From an uncultured Clostridia bacterium (GTDB lineage Bacteria > Bacillota > Clostridia > Oscillospirales > Acutalibacteraceae): 64,000 nt of DNA. The stretch lies in contig CALWVM010000008.1 of assembly GCA_944384985.1 (NCBI GenBank), positions 39,664 to 103,663 on the forward strand, read 5' to 3'. Below the pieces are notes generated by a model. It did not search any database. It saw only the letters and a list, made by a program, of their open reading frames with translations, and was not told the DNA's origin. Shown here in pieces: positions 1 through 8,669 of the stretch. Made by a program: the position numbers and the translations under genes. The first letter of the stretch is position 1, and each line of letters starts with the position of its first letter.

Positions 1-476
1 TACGGCGTACCGGCAATCGCCGCCGCCATATCGTCCACGCTGCGCGCGCGGAACAATGCCTGCTCATCCAGTTCCGAATTCTCGCGGAAGAACGCAGGGA
101 CAAACTGCATGGACTCCCCCATGCCTTCCGAATTCAGGTATTCGGCGCAGGTGATGAGCAGCTCCGCGTCATAGTACATAATCAATATTTTATACAAGCT
201 GCCGCCGAGCGCCTTTTCCGACGCGGCAAGCGACGCGATGCGCGACATCGTATACTTGCGCAGCAGCGCCTCAAACCGCGCACGCTGGATGCGCATGCGC
301 GCAAGATCGCCGAATACCGACGCATACGCCGTATGGTCGCGCAGGAAAGAAGCCAGTTCCGCGATGCTGTGGCAGCTGAGCATTTCCTGATAAGTCCCGG
401 CGTCCAGGATTTCGCCGTACATCGCGTGCGCTTTCGCCGTGAGCGCGCCCGCGGAAAGCGATGCGATCTTTTTCAT
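1..476 (-). CDS. V-type ATP synthase subunit C (partial, 3' end outside window)
   Basis: The reading frame is open from a start at 476 to the window edge (158 codons seen), so the C-terminus is missing. The product begins MKKIASLSAGALTAKAHAMY and continues with the helical pattern of the V-ATPase C/AC39 family, which forms the central-stalk socket between the V1 rotor and the membrane c-ring. It lies 33 bp downstream of a small coiled-coil subunit gene on the same strand, as in archaeal-type V-ATPase operons of Clostridia. The remaining subunits should follow off the left edge. Family recognition is by sequence pattern and context; the absence of the second half lowers certainty. Confidence 0.8.
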   Translation of the reverse strand, partial: MKKIASLSAGALTAKAHAMYGEILDAGTYQEMLSCHSIAELASFLRDHTAYASVFGDLARMRIQRARFEALLRKYTMSRIASLAASEKALGGSLYKILIMYYDAELLITCAEYLNSEGMGESMQFVPAFFRENSELDEQALFRARSVDDMAAAIAGTP

Positions 477-509
477 GCGCCGGACCTCCTTTTTTCTGCG
501 TTTGCCGCC

Positions 510-824
510 TTATTTGCCTTGCGTTACCGCCCGGAAGATCTCGTCTTCCCACGCCTCGTGCGAGGCTTGATACCGCTCGTCCAGACGCTTTAAACGCTGT
601 TCTTCCTGCCTGCGGATCGTCTCGCTTTGCGCGTCGAGCTTTTTCTGCTTTGCTTCGCGCGCGCGGTCGATCTCCGCTTTTGCTTCGGCGGTGTGCGCTT
701 CGTCGATCTCTTTCTTTTGCTCAGCAAGCGCTTTGGTCAACGCCTCGCGCCGCTCGCGTGCCTGTTCGACGCGTTCGCGTGCGGCACGGTCCGCTTCCAC
801 GATCATATTCAGCGCGTTTTCCAC
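510..824 (-). CDS. V-type ATPase G/H-like stalk subunit (short coiled coil)
   Basis: About 104 residues, almost entirely a charged amphipathic helix rich in Glu, Lys, Arg and Ala (VEADRAARERVEQARERREA near the N-terminus), the form of a peripheral-stalk G/H subunit. I place the start at the GTG at 824 because a GGAGG lies 7 nt upstream of it; an in-frame ATG at 842 would put the start before that ribosome site. It is the first gene of the V-ATPase operon, upstream of subunit C and behind a good promoter at 861-889. Coiled coils are poor guides to function, so the assignment leans on operon position. Confidence 0.7.
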   Translation of the reverse strand: MENALNMIVEADRAARERVEQARERREALTKALAEQKKEIDEAHTAEAKAEIDRAREAKQKKLDAQSETIRRQEEQRLKRLDERYQASHEAWEDEIFRAVTQGK

Positions 825-860
825 GGAAAGCCCTCCGATCATCTGTTTTATTTAGAACAG

Positions 861-889
861 ATTGTAGCACTTTTTTTCGCAAAGTACAA
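861..889 (-). promoter_or_regulatory. Sigma-A promoter of the V-ATPase operon
   Basis: On the minus strand TTGTAC (884-889) and TACAAT (861-866) are separated by 17 bp, about 40 bp upstream of the first stalk gene. Confidence 0.7.
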
Positions 890-1013
890 CTGCATTTTGC
901 AAGAACAAACGGCGTTTTTTTCGGCGGTTTTGTTCATTTTGTTCGAAATTGGTACAAGAACGCTTTACCCTTTCGCCGTATAGCTGCCGGGATCGGTTTT
1001 TTGCTGTTCCCCA

Positions 1014-1042
1014 TTGTTTTTCATAAAAAAATATGATACGAT
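1014..1042 (+). promoter_or_regulatory. Promoter of the GH13 glucosidase gene
   Basis: TTGTTT (1014-1019) and TACGAT (1037-1042) with 17 bp between, 32 bp before the GH13 start. The spacer is A-rich. Confidence 0.6.
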
Positions 1043-1074
1043 ATAGAAAATTCAGGCAAAAAGGAGAGAACGAC

Positions 1075-2745
1075 ATGTCGGATTGGTACAAAGAGGCGGT
1101 CATCTATCAGATCTGGCCGCGCTCGTTTAAGGACGGCAACGGCGACGGGATCGGCGATCTGTGGGGCGTGCTTGAAAAGCTTGACTACATCAAAAGCCTT
1201 GGGGCGACCGCCATCTGGTTTTCGCCGCTGTACCCCTCGCCCAACGCGGACTACGGCTATGACATCGCGGATTACCGCAACATCTCGCCCGATTACGGCG
1301 ACCTGGAGCTATTCAAAAAAGTGCTCGACGGCGCGCATGAGCGCGGCATGAAAGTAATCATGGATCTGGTGGTCAACCACACCTCCGACGAACACATGTG
1401 GTTTCAGGAAAGCCGCAAGGGCGGTGAGAACAACCCCTACCGCGACTATTACTTCTGGCGCAAAGGCAAGGGGAAGAACGGCAAAAAGCCGCCGAACAAC
1501 TGGCTTTCCACCTTTGAAGGCGGGGCCTGGGAATTTGACGAGATGCGCGGGGAGTACTACCTGCACGTTTTCGCCAAAAAGCAGCCCGACTTAAACATGG
1601 ACAATCCGAAGGTGCGCCAAGAGGTCATCGACATCATGCGCTTCTGGCTCGACATGGGTGTGGACGGCTTCCGCGAGGACGTCATCACGTTCATCTCCAA
1701 GCGCGAAGGGCTGCCCAACGGCTTCCCGCTGCCGATTGCCACGGGCATTGAGCACTATAACAAGGGGCCGCACATCCACGAATACCTTTCGCAGTTCCGC
1801 GAAGCGATCTGCAAGGACTACGACTGCTTCATGGTCGGCGAATCGCCCATGACGAATTCCAAAGACGCGCTGGCGTTTACCTCCGGGCCGAACCGCGAAC
1901 TCGACATGATGATCAGCTTCGACCACATGCAGGCGGACTGCTTCATGACCGACACCATTTCCATGCCTTTCAACCTGCGCAAAATGAAAAAGGCATTTAC
2001 GCGCTGGCAGGAGGATCTGTACGGCAAATCCTGGAACGCGCTGTATCTGGAAAATCATGACCACCCGCGCATCATCAGCCGCTACGGCAATGAAAAATTC
2101 CGTAAGGAAAGCGGCAAGATGCTCGCGACGATGTGCTATTTCCAAAGCGGCACACCTTTCATCTATCAGGGGCAGGAGATCGGGATGATCAACAACCATC
2201 TCGACGACATTCATAAGTTTAAGGACGTCGTGACCTTCAACAATGAGCGGCTGTTTAAGAAATTCGGCTTTTCCGATGAAAAATACCTCGAGATCGCCAA
2301 CCGTACCAGCCGCGAAAACGCGCGCACACCCGTGCAGTGGGATTCGAGCGAATACGCGGGCTTCTCGACGGTGGAGCCTTGGTTCGGTGTGACCCCCAGC
2401 TACAAGGAGATCAACGTCAAGGAAGCCGAACGCGACAAGGATTCCATTCTGCACTACTACCGCAAGCTGTTGAAGATCCGGCAGTCAAGCAAACTGTTCA
2501 TCTACGGCAGCTATCGCGAGCACATGCACGAGAGCAAGGATTTCTATTGCTACGAGCGCAACTACGAGGGGCAAAAGGCGTTGATCATCTGCTCGTTCGC
2601 AGACGAAACGCGTACTTTCCGCGCGCCGGAGGGCTTTGACCTGACCAAAGGCAAGCTGCTTTTGAGCAACTACAAGGATGCCCCCGCAAAGCCGAACGTC
2701 TGCCCCATGCGCCCGTATGAAGCGCGGGTATACCTGTACGAGTAA
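1075..2745 (+). CDS. Alpha-glucosidase / oligo-1,6-glucosidase, GH13 family
   Basis: 556 residues, the usual length for cytoplasmic GH13 oligo-glucosidases. The four conserved regions are visible: DLVVNH at 97-102; the nucleophile Asp202 in GFREDV; the acid/base Glu256 in VGES; and His328-Asp329 in LENHDHPR. The start at 1075 has AAGGAGAG upstream. There is no signal peptide, so it should hydrolyse imported alpha-1,6- or alpha-1,4-linked glucosides or sucrose-like sugars in the cytoplasm. It is monocistronic and ends in a shared bidirectional terminator facing eutC. Exact substrate (isomaltose, trehalose, sucrose) cannot be read from the sequence. Confidence 0.9.
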   Translation: MSDWYKEAVIYQIWPRSFKDGNGDGIGDLWGVLEKLDYIKSLGATAIWFSPLYPSPNADYGYDIADYRNISPDYGDLELFKKVLDGAHERGMKVIMDLVVNHTSDEHMWFQESRKGGENNPYRDYYFWRKGKGKNGKKPPNNWLSTFEGGAWEFDEMRGEYYLHVFAKKQPDLNMDNPKVRQEVIDIMRFWLDMGVDGFREDVITFISKREGLPNGFPLPIATGIEHYNKGPHIHEYLSQFREAICKDYDCFMVGESPMTNSKDALAFTSGPNRELDMMISFDHMQADCFMTDTISMPFNLRKMKKAFTRWQEDLYGKSWNALYLENHDHPRIISRYGNEKFRKESGKMLATMCYFQSGTPFIYQGQEIGMINNHLDDIHKFKDVVTFNNERLFKKFGFSDEKYLEIANRTSRENARTPVQWDSSEYAGFSTVEPWFGVTPSYKEINVKEAERDKDSILHYYRKLLKIRQSSKLFIYGSYREHMHESKDFYCYERNYEGQKALIICSFADETRTFRAPEGFDLTKGKLLLSNYKDAPAKPNVCPMRPYEARVYLYE

Positions 2746-2810
2746 CCCTTGCAAAGCGGCACGCCTGGATTTTCGGCATACCCCAAGCAGCAAAACATTA
2801 TAATAAACAG

Positions 2811-2841
2811 GACACGGCTTGAATATCTATCAAGCCGTGTC
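2811..2841. terminator. Bidirectional terminator between GH13 gene and eutC
   Basis: A 12-bp perfect stem (GACACGGCTTGA with its complement, 7-nt loop) followed by a T-rich run on the plus strand, between convergent genes. Confidence 0.85.
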
Positions 2842-2867
2842 TTTCTCTTTCCCGATGCACCGGCAGA

Positions 2868-3563
2868 TCACAATTTGAGCCGCAGCCCGCTTGCCTTTTG
2901 TTTTAGCATTTCCCGAATCACGTCCGCGATATACGCGGCGGCTTCCACGGGCGGCATACCGAACCGGCTGATGTTGGAAACAACGGTATACGCGCTTTCG
3001 CTCATCTCCGGATGCGGTTTATAGACAATGTAGGCGCTCATGCTCTCGTCCGTCAAGAGTCCCGGACGTTCGCCGATAAGCACGCAGACAACCTTTGCAT
3101 CCAAAAGAGGCCCAATCTCCCGCGCCGTATTGACGCGGCAGTACCGCACAAAAAACGGTTTGCCGACGGTTATGCCGTCTTGTTCAAGTGCAAGACGCAG
3201 CATCGGCAGCATATCCGGGACGTTCGCTGCAATCGACGGGGCGGAAAGCCCGTCGCCGCAGTAGATCTGCACATCCGCCCCAACGGTCGCGTGTTGCTTG
3301 AGATAGGCTTTCGTCTCCTCCGAAAAGCATCTGCCCCAGTCGGGACGAGTGAGCATTTCATATTTGTTTTTGCATTTGGTCCGCACTTCGAAAAGCCCAA
3401 GGCGCTGAAGTGTCTCGCCGCTTACCTCGCTCATCACCGCGTCGTTTGCTGCGGCGTGGGCGGCGCGGAAGTCCAGGTAACTTTTCGTCTTGTACCGGCT
3501 GCCCGTTCTGCCGATTTGCAGACGCGCGGGCGTTGCGGCCCGTAAGCTGTCAAAATAATCCAT
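2868..3563 (-). CDS. eutC: Ethanolamine ammonia-lyase small subunit
   Basis: 231 residues. RLQIGRTGSRYKTKSYLDF and the following HAAANDAV are the EutC N-terminal signature; the C-terminal half carries the PxLRLALEQDG- and ERPGLLTDESMSAY-type motifs of the cobalamin-binding small subunit. With EutB it forms the adenosylcobalamin-dependent lyase that splits ethanolamine to acetaldehyde and ammonia. The start at 3563 (MDYFDSLR) has only a weak AGAAAG ribosome site; a longer frame extends upstream without one. It follows eutB by 32 bp in an eutA-eutB-eutC unit. It is shorter at the N-terminus than the roughly 295-residue enterobacterial protein. Confidence 0.92.
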   Translation of the reverse strand: MDYFDSLRAATPARLQIGRTGSRYKTKSYLDFRAAHAAANDAVMSEVSGETLQRLGLFEVRTKCKNKYEMLTRPDWGRCFSEETKAYLKQHATVGADVQIYCGDGLSAPSIAANVPDMLPMLRLALEQDGITVGKPFFVRYCRVNTAREIGPLLDAKVVCVLIGERPGLLTDESMSAYIVYKPHPEMSESAYTVVSNISRFGMPPVEAAAYIADVIREMLKQKASGLRLKL

Positions 3564-3595
3564 ATTGATCGCTTTCTTTCTGTTGGTTCCAAGGT

Positions 3596-4957
3596 TTACA
3601 AGAATATGCGCGGATTGCCTGCGTTTTTGCCAAGCCTCCCGTTTTCCCAGATGCCGTAGCTTTCCAGCCATTCGCGAAACGGCTCGATCGGCGAGAGCCC
3701 CAGCATTTCCCGCACGGCAGCAATATCATGGTAGGATGTGGACTGGTACATCAGCATAACATCATCGCTTTGCGGGATACCCATCACATAATGGCAGCCG
3801 GCGGATGCGAGCATTACAAGCAGGCTGTCGCAGTCGTTCTGGTCCGCTTTCATATGATTGGTATAACAGATGTCGCAGCCCATGGGCAGCCCGTGCATAT
3901 GCCCGCAGAAATTGTCCTCGAGCGCCGCGCGGATGAGTTCCTTGGAATCGTAAATATACTCCGGCCCGATAAACCCGACCACCGTGTTCACAAGAAAGGG
4001 CTTGTAGTGCCGGGCAAGGCCGTAGCAGCGGCTCTCCATGACGAGCTGATCCGCGCCGTTGTGCGCGCCGGCAGAAAGCTCGCTGCCCTGCCCTGTTTCA
4101 AAATACAGGTAATTTGGACCTTTGGAGGTGCCGTACTGTCGCATCAATTCGTTCGCCTCGGCGAGCATATCCACATCCGTGCCGAAAGACGCCAGCGCCT
4201 TTTCGCTGCCGGCGATGGACTGAAAGCACAGGTCCATCGGCACGCCGGCTTTGAGCGCCTCCAGCTGTGTGGTGATATGGCTCAAAACGCAGATCTGCGT
4301 GGGAATATGCAGTCTGGTTTTCACATCGTTAAAAAGATTCAGGATATCCGAGGTGCTTTTGAGCGTGTCGATCGCGGGGTTTGATCCGATGACCGCGTCA
4401 CCCGCGCCGTAGGAAAGCCCTTCCAGAAGGGAAGCGGTCACGCCTTTCACATCGTCGGTCGGGTGGTTCGGCTGCAGCCGGACGGCAAACGTGCCGGGCT
4501 TCCCGATGGTCGTGTTGCAGGTAGCGGTGATATGCAGTTTCCGCGCGACATACATCAGGTCGAGGTTGCCCATCAGCTTTGCCAAAGCCGCGATCACCTC
4601 GGAACTCATCCCGCGCGCAAGCGTCAGGATCCTGTCACCCGTAATTAAATTGTCGAGAATCGTTTCGCGCAGCTCGCCGATGGTTTTGCCCTTGATTTTT
4701 TCATATTGTGCCCGGTCCAAATCGTCGAGGATGATGCGTGTGACGGCGTCCTCGCTGTATTCCACGGCGGGCGAGTTCGTGACTTCCTCCACCGTTAAAT
4801 CCGCCAGCACATATTTTGCGGCGACCCGTTCTTTTGCGTCCGCAGCCCCGATGCCGGCGAGCGTGTCCCCGCTTTTTTGCTCATTCGCTTTTGCCAGCAC
4901 TTCTTTCACGGAATGAAAGGTATAGGGTTTTCCGAAGAGCGTTGTTTGAAGCTTCAT
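3596..4957 (-). CDS. eutB: Ethanolamine ammonia-lyase large subunit
   Basis: 453 residues, full family length. The N-terminus (MKLQTTLFGKPYTF), the IGSNPAIDT and YFETGQGSELSAGAHNGAD segments and the VVGFIGPEYIYD region match the EutB TIM-barrel catalytic subunit. CGG-AGGATAAGAT-ATG gives a strong ribosome site placed across the end of eutA, so the two are translationally close. The product pairs with EutC. No bacterial-microcompartment shell genes, eutD/eutE or eutVW regulators occur nearby, so acetaldehyde must be processed by enzymes encoded elsewhere. Confidence 0.95.
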   Translation of the reverse strand: MKLQTTLFGKPYTFHSVKEVLAKANEQKSGDTLAGIGAADAKERVAAKYVLADLTVEEVTNSPAVEYSEDAVTRIILDDLDRAQYEKIKGKTIGELRETILDNLITGDRILTLARGMSSEVIAALAKLMGNLDLMYVARKLHITATCNTTIGKPGTFAVRLQPNHPTDDVKGVTASLLEGLSYGAGDAVIGSNPAIDTLKSTSDILNLFNDVKTRLHIPTQICVLSHITTQLEALKAGVPMDLCFQSIAGSEKALASFGTDVDMLAEANELMRQYGTSKGPNYLYFETGQGSELSAGAHNGADQLVMESRCYGLARHYKPFLVNTVVGFIGPEYIYDSKELIRAALEDNFCGHMHGLPMGCDICYTNHMKADQNDCDSLLVMLASAGCHYVMGIPQSDDVMLMYQSTSYHDIAAVREMLGLSPIEPFREWLESYGIWENGRLGKNAGNPRIFL

Positions 4958-4960
4958 ATC

Positions 4961-6310
4961 TTATCCTCCGAAAACAAGCGTTTTAACGACCACCGGCACG
5001 GCCCTCCCGCCCGCAACGGGCGCGCCGATGTCGATGTAATCCCCTCTTTTGCAGGCAACGCCGTCGGCGCACAGAAACGGATAACGCTTTGGCAGCCGGC
5101 TTTTTAAGCAAAGCCCGAGCGCCTTTGCGCAGTCCGCCTGCGTGATGACGATCAGAGGGATCTTTTTTTCGAGCAATTTGCCCGACGATTGCATGATCTT
5201 TTCGGCAAGCGCGCTGACCGACGAAAAGGTAGGCGCGCTGAAATCCGTGGGGCATATCGCGCAGGGTTCGCTGCCGACCTGCTCCAAGGTGCAAACACAG
5301 GGCAGGTTTTTCAGCGGGAAACGGATGTCGGCATACTCGATCGTGCTGCCCGAAATTTCCATACTGAACTGCCCCGCCCCGATGACGGTGGCGCGGATGG
5401 GATCGCCGGGCGGCACCGCAACGCAGCAGCCGCATTTTTCTGCCTGCGCCTTTACGGCTTTGCCAAGCAGCACACCGATGTCCCCGTAAACGAAATCCGG
5501 TTTTTGCTCTTTCATGCACGCTGCAACGCCGCCGGAAAAGGTGAGGATGTCCGGGGGCGCGGCGGGTTTCAGCAGATGGTCGGCCACGAGCATTTCCGGG
5601 ACGTCTCCGTCCCGAAAGCCCAAGGCAGAAAAAATATAGCCTGCAAGCAAATCGCAAAGGCGGCAGAGGTCCGCCCTGTCGTTTTCCAAATTCCGGATCG
5701 TAAGCCGGCGGTCGGTTATAAGCTCTGCAAGAGGTCGGGAAACCGCTGTTTCCTTCCCAACCCTTTTGACCAGCCGCCCGCCGATGTGCAGACAGCAGGT
5801 GTCGATGCATTCGCCGTCTTGGAACAGAGAAATATTGGTCGTCCCGCCGCCGATGTCGATGTTCGCGACGCGCTTGCCCGTTTCCGCGCTGATTCGATCG
5901 GCGCCCGCCCCTTTTCCGGAAAGGTACGATTCCAGCTCGCTGCCCGCCTGGGCGGCGACAAAGCTGCCCGCAAGCGCAGAAATCTCCTGCAAGACGTGGG
6001 CGGCGTTCCCCTTGCAAGCGCTTTCGCCCGTAACGATCACCGCACCGCTTTTGAGGTCGGCGGGCGTCAACCCCGCCGCCTTATATTCGCGCTCCAGGAT
6101 GGCGGCGACTGCTTTCCCGTCAATGTCGCCGTCCGCGAGCAGGGGTGTGAAATAGACCGGACTTTGATATAAGATCTCTTTGGAAGCAATTTGCGCACGC
6201 GGCACCGTACCGAACGCCTCGGTCGTCTGAATGCCAAGGCGGCTGACGACGAGATGGGTCGTTGTCGTGCCGATGTCGATGCCGGCGCTTAAAATCATTT
6301 CTTGCATCAT
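4961..6310 (-). CDS. eutA: Ethanolamine ammonia-lyase reactivating factor
   Basis: 449 residues with an actin/Hsp70-type ATPase fold: phosphate-1 motif AGIDIGTTTTH at the N-terminus, a second phosphate motif IDIGGGTTNISLF in the middle, and the adenosine motif near the C-terminus (LTFSGGVAAC). EutA releases inactivated cobalamin from EutBC. Start choice is uncertain: ATGs at 6310, 6307 and 6298 are in frame and none has a strong ribosome site; I took the first. It leads the eutABC unit. No clear sigma-A promoter lies between the upstream hairpin (6366-6396) and this start. Confidence 0.88.
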   Translation of the reverse strand: MMQEMILSAGIDIGTTTTHLVVSRLGIQTTEAFGTVPRAQIASKEILYQSPVYFTPLLADGDIDGKAVAAILEREYKAAGLTPADLKSGAVIVTGESACKGNAAHVLQEISALAGSFVAAQAGSELESYLSGKGAGADRISAETGKRVANIDIGGGTTNISLFQDGECIDTCCLHIGGRLVKRVGKETAVSRPLAELITDRRLTIRNLENDRADLCRLCDLLAGYIFSALGFRDGDVPEMLVADHLLKPAAPPDILTFSGGVAACMKEQKPDFVYGDIGVLLGKAVKAQAEKCGCCVAVPPGDPIRATVIGAGQFSMEISGSTIEYADIRFPLKNLPCVCTLEQVGSEPCAICPTDFSAPTFSSVSALAEKIMQSSGKLLEKKIPLIVITQADCAKALGLCLKSRLPKRYPFLCADGVACKRGDYIDIGAPVAGGRAVPVVVKTLVFGG

Positions 6311-6365
6311 ACGTTTGGATTGGAACTGTGCGTCCCCTGTCGGACAAAATTCTGTAAAAAAGAGG

Positions 6366-6396
6366 GCGCATGAGCACAAATGCAATCGCTCATGCG
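6366..6396 (-). terminator. Terminator after trmL, just upstream of eutA
   Basis: Stem GCGCATGAGC/GCTCATGCG(T) with a 12-nt loop; on the minus strand it is followed by CCCTCTTTTTT. It ends trmL and stands about 55 bp before eutA, so read-through control of eutABC is possible. Confidence 0.8.
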
Positions 6397-6468
6397 TCCC
6401 CGTTGACGGTCTTTATTTTACCACGGAACCGTTATGCTGTCAATTCCGTTATGGCGCGCCGCCCGCCT

Positions 6469-6972
6469 TTAATCGTCGTATTCGCGCAAATGCCCCTCGC
6501 ACAAAAGCGACGGGAACCCCCACTGCCGCAGCACTTCATAGACGGCGACGGCAACGGTGTTCGAGAGATTCAGGCTGCGCGCCCGTGCGTCGTCCAGCAT
6601 CGGCAGCCGCGCGCAGCATGCGGGATTTTCATGCAGCAGCCATTCGGGCAGCCCTTTCGTTTCTTTTCCGAAAAACAAATAGGCGTTGTCGGGATAGCGA
6701 AAATCCGAATATACGTGCTTGCCTTTGGTCGTAAAGAAGAAGAAATTGTTTTCCTGCGGTGTCTTTTGCAAAAAATCCTCTAAACTATCATAATAGGTAA
6801 TATCCAAAAGCCGCCAGTAGTCTAAGCCCGCGCGCTTGAGCTTGCGGTCGTCGATCATAAATCCCATTGGACCGATCAAATGCAGCCGTGCGCCGGTCGC
6901 CGCGCAGGTGCGCGCAATGTTGCCCGTGTTCTGCGGGATCTCGGGTTCGACCAAAACAATATTTAACGCCAT
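6469..6972 (-). CDS. trmL: tRNA (cytidine/uridine-34 2'-O)-methyltransferase
   Basis: 167 residues, standard for the SPOUT-class TrmL. The N-terminal NIVLVEPEIPQNTGNIARTC and the C-terminal knot motifs (YLFFGKETKGLPEWLL; LPMLDDARARSLNLSNTVAV) are diagnostic. It methylates the ribose of the wobble base in tRNA-Leu isoacceptors using S-adenosylmethionine. A GGAGG lies 30 nt upstream behind a small GC hairpin, while AGGGA 3 nt before the ATG may be the working ribosome site. It is monocistronic and ends at the hairpin 6366-6396. Confidence 0.92.
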   Translation of the reverse strand: MALNIVLVEPEIPQNTGNIARTCAATGARLHLIGPMGFMIDDRKLKRAGLDYWRLLDITYYDSLEDFLQKTPQENNFFFFTTKGKHVYSDFRYPDNAYLFFGKETKGLPEWLLHENPACCARLPMLDDARARSLNLSNTVAVAVYEVLRQWGFPSLLCEGHLREYDD

Positions 6973-7099
6973 AGTCCCTGCGGCACGCCTGTGCCGCCGA
7001 CCTCCTTTTGATTCGGATCTTGCCGTCCATTATAGCGGGTTTTGCCAAAAAAGTAAAGGCGTGCCGCCCGGATGGCTTTGCCGTATTCGTAATTTTATG

Positions 7100-7222
7100 T
7101 TGCGGTTTATCACAAGTCGTGGTAAAATAGTTAATCATTTGGATCTTTTCTTTGCCGGGTCGTACCTTCCCCAGCGTTTCGACTGCCCGCCTGAACCGCA
7201 CAGGCGGGCAGGTTTTTCTTTT
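7100..7222 (+). ncRNA. Candidate small RNA (promoter plus terminator, no ORF)
   Basis: TTGCGG (7100-7105), a 17-bp spacer and TAAAAT (7123-7128) form a promoter. About 50 bp later an 11-bp GC stem (7183-7211, CTGCCCGCCTG and complement) is followed by GTTTTTCTTTTT. The predicted transcript of about 85 nt contains no credible ORF or ribosome site. It lies in the gap between trmL and the small ORF at 7369 and matches no RNA family I recognise. Confidence 0.45.
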
Positions 7223-7368
7223 TCTAAAATTTTCCGATACAGAATTTTTTTGCACGGCTAAATTGGGCCTGCATGTGCAAACTAAGATTGACTCGCATTA
7301 GCAAATTCAATTTGTATTTTCAAATATTTTGCAAGTGCGGGTGAACCCAAGCAAAAGGAGGAACAGTG

Positions 7369-7554
7369 ATGAACAATTCCATGAATTCCGCCATGAAGGC
7401 CGTCGGGGTGAGCCTGGCAGTCGGCAGCGCCGTTGCGATGGTAAGCGGCATGGTCAAGAGCGGCTCGACCAAACGCAAGGCTAAAAAGACGGCGAAAAAA
7501 GCGGTTGACACATTCACAAACCTTGTGGATAATATGCATACGATGATGAAGTAA
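7369..7554 (+). CDS. Small hypothetical protein (61 aa)
   Basis: A short ORF beginning MNNSMNSAMKAVGVSLAVGS behind an excellent AAAGGAGG ribosome site, which is the main reason to believe it. The first 30 residues are mildly hydrophobic with alternating small residues and could form one membrane helix; the rest is Lys-rich (KRKAKKTAKKAV) and ends in NLVDNMHTMMK. I do not recognise the family. It lies 67 bp before a deacetylase lipoprotein gene and may share its transcript. A possible promoter is TTGACT (7288) with TTGTAT (7312). Confidence 0.65.
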   Translation: MNNSMNSAMKAVGVSLAVGSAVAMVSGMVKSGSTKRKAKKTAKKAVDTFTNLVDNMHTMMK

Positions 7555-7621
7555 CCGACACTTTTGGCGAAGCGGTCCGCCGCTGCGCTTCGGCGGGCAG
7601 ACACGGATAGGTGGAACTACC

Positions 7622-8605
7622 ATGAAACGCACAAAAATTTGCTGCCTGATGCTCGCGTGCGTGCTGCTTTGCAGCGCGTGCGGCAACGCGGAGGTTTCCG
7701 ACGGCGCGCGGCAAGCCGCGCCCGCAACCGATACGCAACCGGGCGCAACCGAAGGGGAACCCGGTGAAACCACGCTCGTGGCGACGCCGCTCCCCGTGAC
7801 GGCGCAAAAGCCCGTTTTGCAGAACGGTGAGACTTACACGGGGCTGCCCGCGCTGCCGCTGCAGGATTTTTCCGTCACCGACCCGGAAAACACACGCGGG
7901 CTTTCAAACAAAAAGATCGGGTACAGCTACGGCGTGGCGAAAAACGGAACGCCGCACGAAACGTCGGTCCAAAACCAGGCGTATTTTTCGGGGAACGGGT
8001 ATCGGGCGTTTTGTCTGGATACCGTCAGCACGGAAAAGACCCTGTATTTGACATTTGACTGCGGCTATGAAAACGGCTACACCGAAAAAATTCTCGACAC
8101 GCTCAAGGAAAAGGACGTGCCGGCGGCGTTCTTCTGCACGCTGCCGCAGGTGGAGGACAATCCGGCGCTCATCGCCCGCATGATAAACGAAGGGCATATC
8201 GTCGGCAACCATTCGGTCAAGCACCCGTCTTTCCCGACGCTGACGCGGCTCGAAATGGCGCAGGAGATTCAGGGGATGGACGACTACCTGCGCACGAATT
8301 TCGGATACAGCGAACCGTTCTTCCGTTTCCCGATGGGCGAGTATTCCGACTGTGCTCTGGATCTGGTCGGCTCGATCGGATATAGCAGCGTGTTCTGGTC
8401 GGTCGCGTATGAGGACTGGGATCTTGACAACCAGCGCGGCACACAGTACGCTTTTGACACGGTCACTTCCCGTCTGCACCCCGGCGCCGTGATTTTGCTG
8501 CACTCGGTCTCGCCCGACAATGCGAACGCACTCGGGCAGATCATCGACTGGGCGCGCGCGCAAGGGTATGTGTTCAAATCCCTGCGCGATTTTCCGCAGA
8601 CCTGA
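7622..8605 (+). CDS. Polysaccharide deacetylase lipoprotein (PdaA-like)
   Basis: 327 residues. A lipoprotein signal ends at Cys20 (LLCSAC), then a Thr/Pro/Ala-rich linker of about 60 residues. The NodB-type deacetylase domain follows, with motif 1 LTFDCGYENGYT, motif 2 NHSVKHPSFP (His-x3-His metal ligands), motif 3 FFRFPMGEYS and a C-terminal LHPGAVILLHSV. The arrangement resembles the PdaA delta-lactam-forming N-acetylmuramate deacetylase used in spore cortex synthesis, which would fit the sporulation genes in this window, but other peptidoglycan or polysaccharide substrates remain possible. It is anchored outside the cytoplasmic membrane. Confidence 0.85.
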   Translation: MKRTKICCLMLACVLLCSACGNAEVSDGARQAAPATDTQPGATEGEPGETTLVATPLPVTAQKPVLQNGETYTGLPALPLQDFSVTDPENTRGLSNKKIGYSYGVAKNGTPHETSVQNQAYFSGNGYRAFCLDTVSTEKTLYLTFDCGYENGYTEKILDTLKEKDVPAAFFCTLPQVEDNPALIARMINEGHIVGNHSVKHPSFPTLTRLEMAQEIQGMDDYLRTNFGYSEPFFRFPMGEYSDCALDLVGSIGYSSVFWSVAYEDWDLDNQRGTQYAFDTVTSRLHPGAVILLHSVSPDNANALGQIIDWARAQGYVFKSLRDFPQT

Positions 8606-8619
8606 CAGGCACAAAAAGC

Positions 8620-8649
8620 AAGGCGGCTTTCCTTTTGGGAGGCCGCCTT
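8620..8649. terminator. Terminator between deacetylase and E2-like gene
   Basis: Hairpin with arms AAGGCGGC and GCCGCCTT around a T-rich loop, between convergent genes; usable from either side. Confidence 0.7.
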
Positions 8650-8669
8650 GCGGTTCTTATGGATTCGGT

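Noticed and set aside
6355-6397. EutV-type antiterminator site upstream of eutA
   Set aside because: Only one hairpin is present, with a 12-nt loop, whereas EutV targets paired hairpins; no eutVW genes are nearby. It is more simply the trmL terminator. The lack of a visible eutA promoter keeps read-through possible.
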